Part shown: piece by piece, positions 63,144-64,000 of the stretch
How positions within the stretch are numbered: the stretch's first letter is position 1
How the letters are laid out: the number at the start of each line of letters is the position of its first letter
Origin: an uncultured Pseudomonadota bacterium
Lineage (GTDB): Bacteria > Pseudomonadota > Gammaproteobacteria > Burkholderiales > Methylophilaceae
Assembly: GCA_903876765.1 (NCBI GenBank)
Contig: CAIRBH010000031.1
Coordinates: 28,402-92,401, forward strand
Length of the DNA: 64,000 nt
Reading direction: 5' to 3'
Program-made: the position numbers and the translations under genes
Notes under the pieces: model-generated
What the model saw: only the letters and a program-made list of their open reading frames with translations
Databases searched by the model: none
Told to the model about the DNA's origin: nothing

Positions 63144-63848
63144 ATGTCTAGCCTAAAGATGCAAGAAAAAAAGGTTTTTGAGCGTCTATTTGATAGAAGT
63201 GGTTACGTATTAGATTTTTCAGATGGCACTTTTTCAGAATTCTTTAGGGAGCATAAATTAAATATTGATGCAGATAAGTATTTAATTAATGGGCCTTCAA
63301 AAATGAAGCGGCTTAGAGCCTTTTGGGAAATAGAGTCTGATTTAATAGTTGGCAAAGTTTTAGATGCATTACTCGAATATGCCCAAATAATAGGGAAGCC
63401 AACTGATGACGATATTAAAGCAGCTAAACAAACTATTGCTAGATTAACTGGCAAAGCTGAAATTAAACCAAAAACAGAATTAACAGAAGATGAATTTCTT
63501 AATCAAGCTTTCAATAAGCTTGATCTGTCAAAACTTTGTCTTGATACTTTTTTTCATAAAGTCATAAGCCAAAGAATTGATGAGATTCAGAAGTCGTTAA
63601 TAGCAAGAACACCACTTGCTACAATTTTTCTCTGTGGCAGTACTTTAGAGGGGTTATTGCTAGATGCTGGAACTAAGCAACCTCAAAGATTTAACACTGC
63701 TCAATCAGCACCCAAAGATAAAGATGGAAAAGTTAGGCAGTTACATGACTGGTCACTTGAAAGTCTAGTTAATGTTGCTCATGAATTAGGTATGCTTTCA
63801 TTAGATACTAAAAAATACGGGCATATGTTGAATTGCACTCAGAATTGA
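63144..63848 (+). pseudogene. RM-associated protein, C-terminus disrupted by an IS21-family element
   Basis: 234 residues from the ATG at 63144, 2 nt after hsdS. Charged and helical with no signal or membrane segment. The C-terminal STLEGLLLDAG and LHDWSLESLVNVAHELG resemble proteins seen beside type I RM loci, with an unknown function. The last codons come from the IS end: the native frame reaches about base 63833 (KKYGHML), after which the IS sequence gives NCTQN and a stop. The gene is probably inactivated. Confidence 0.75.
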
Positions 63849-64000
63849 CCCACTTAGGAGTATAAATTGCACTAGAAATTGACCCACGTACCGATACTAT
63901 TCTGCTCAACCTATGAGCAGGAGAATGGGAGTGATCACCGTGGAACTATTAAGTGTAATTAGACGCTGGCATTTGCGTGATCAAATGTCGATTCGTGAGA
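63834..64000 (+). mobile_element. left end of an IS21-family insertion sequence
   Basis: Begins with TG and carries two near-identical 20-bp terminal repeats, 63834-63853 and 63868-63887 (TGCACTCAGAATTGACCCAC versus TGCACTAGAAATTGACCCAC), the multiple-terminal-repeat arrangement of IS21. An istA reading frame follows at 63925. The right end and target duplication are beyond the window. Confidence 0.9.
63925..64000 (+). CDS. istA: IS21-family transposase IstA, N-terminal start (cut by window edge)
   Basis: ATG at 63925 behind a GCAGGAG ribosome binding site. It encodes ELLSVIRRWHLRDQMSIRE, the IstA N-terminal helix-turn-helix. 25 codons are visible before the window ends. Confidence 0.85.
   Translation, partial: MGVITVELLSVIRRWHLRDQMSIRE

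Overview
The window looks like the chromosome of a methylotrophic betaproteobacterium, most probably a Methylotenera-like member of the Methylophilaceae. The strongest evidence is an N-methylglutamate (NMG) methylamine-oxidation locus: gmaS plus the four sarcosine-oxidase-like mgd genes, beside a formaldehyde-activating-enzyme homologue. Moderate GC content and typical betaproteobacterial gene neighbourhoods agree (torF-glnK-amtB, ubiK-comM, lptM-lysA, yoaA-arfB-tsaB-rimI). The genus is inferred from gene content only.

Layout. 1-8.6 kb: methylamine locus. gmaS (cut by the window edge) and mgdABCD lie on the minus strand, followed by an N-formylglutamate amidohydrolase homologue, a Fae-like protein without the usual histidine, an XRE-cupin regulator and a GNAT enzyme. 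8.9-24 kb: housekeeping genes (tRNA-Leu, queA, a lytic transglycosylase, proS, the helicase/arfB/tsaB/rimI/UDG-like operon, an NlpC/P60 hydrolase, ctpA, glcF, lgt). 24-35 kb: a nitrogen-regulated torF-glnK-amtB operon with a well-matched sigma-54 promoter, then ubiK, comM, metH, mpl and a TonB-like gene. 35-41.5 kb: a 13-copy heptamer array, a 2Fe-2S ferredoxin-like protein, a HIT protein, a REP-like repeat, nadA, nudB, ispH, purU, lysA and two small genes absent from a simple long-ORF view (a 46-aa exported peptide and an LptM lipoprotein). 41.7-48.8 kb: a minor-pilin operon, pilE-fimT-pilV-pilW-pilX-pilY1.

49.7-57.8 kb holds a compact four-gene cassette: an HPPD-like VOC metalloprotein, a transglutaminase-DUF2126 fusion, a circularly permuted ATP-grasp/alpha-E fusion and a second transglutaminase. 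The last three belong to a known but biochemically undefined peptide-ligation/modification system. The VOC protein, with an intact His-His-Glu metal triad, is the part I consider potentially new.

57.8-64 kb is accessory DNA. A segment with a truncated higB, intact higA, hipBA and three hipB operator-like palindromes spaced exactly 50 bp apart lies between two 138-bp copies of the 3' end of the last transglutaminase gene. Then comes a type I restriction-modification locus (hsdM, carrying an in-frame palindromic repeat, and hsdS). A third gene there is interrupted by the left end of an IS21-family element, which runs off the window. Short tandem duplications of 7 to 51 bp recur across the window, both between and inside genes.
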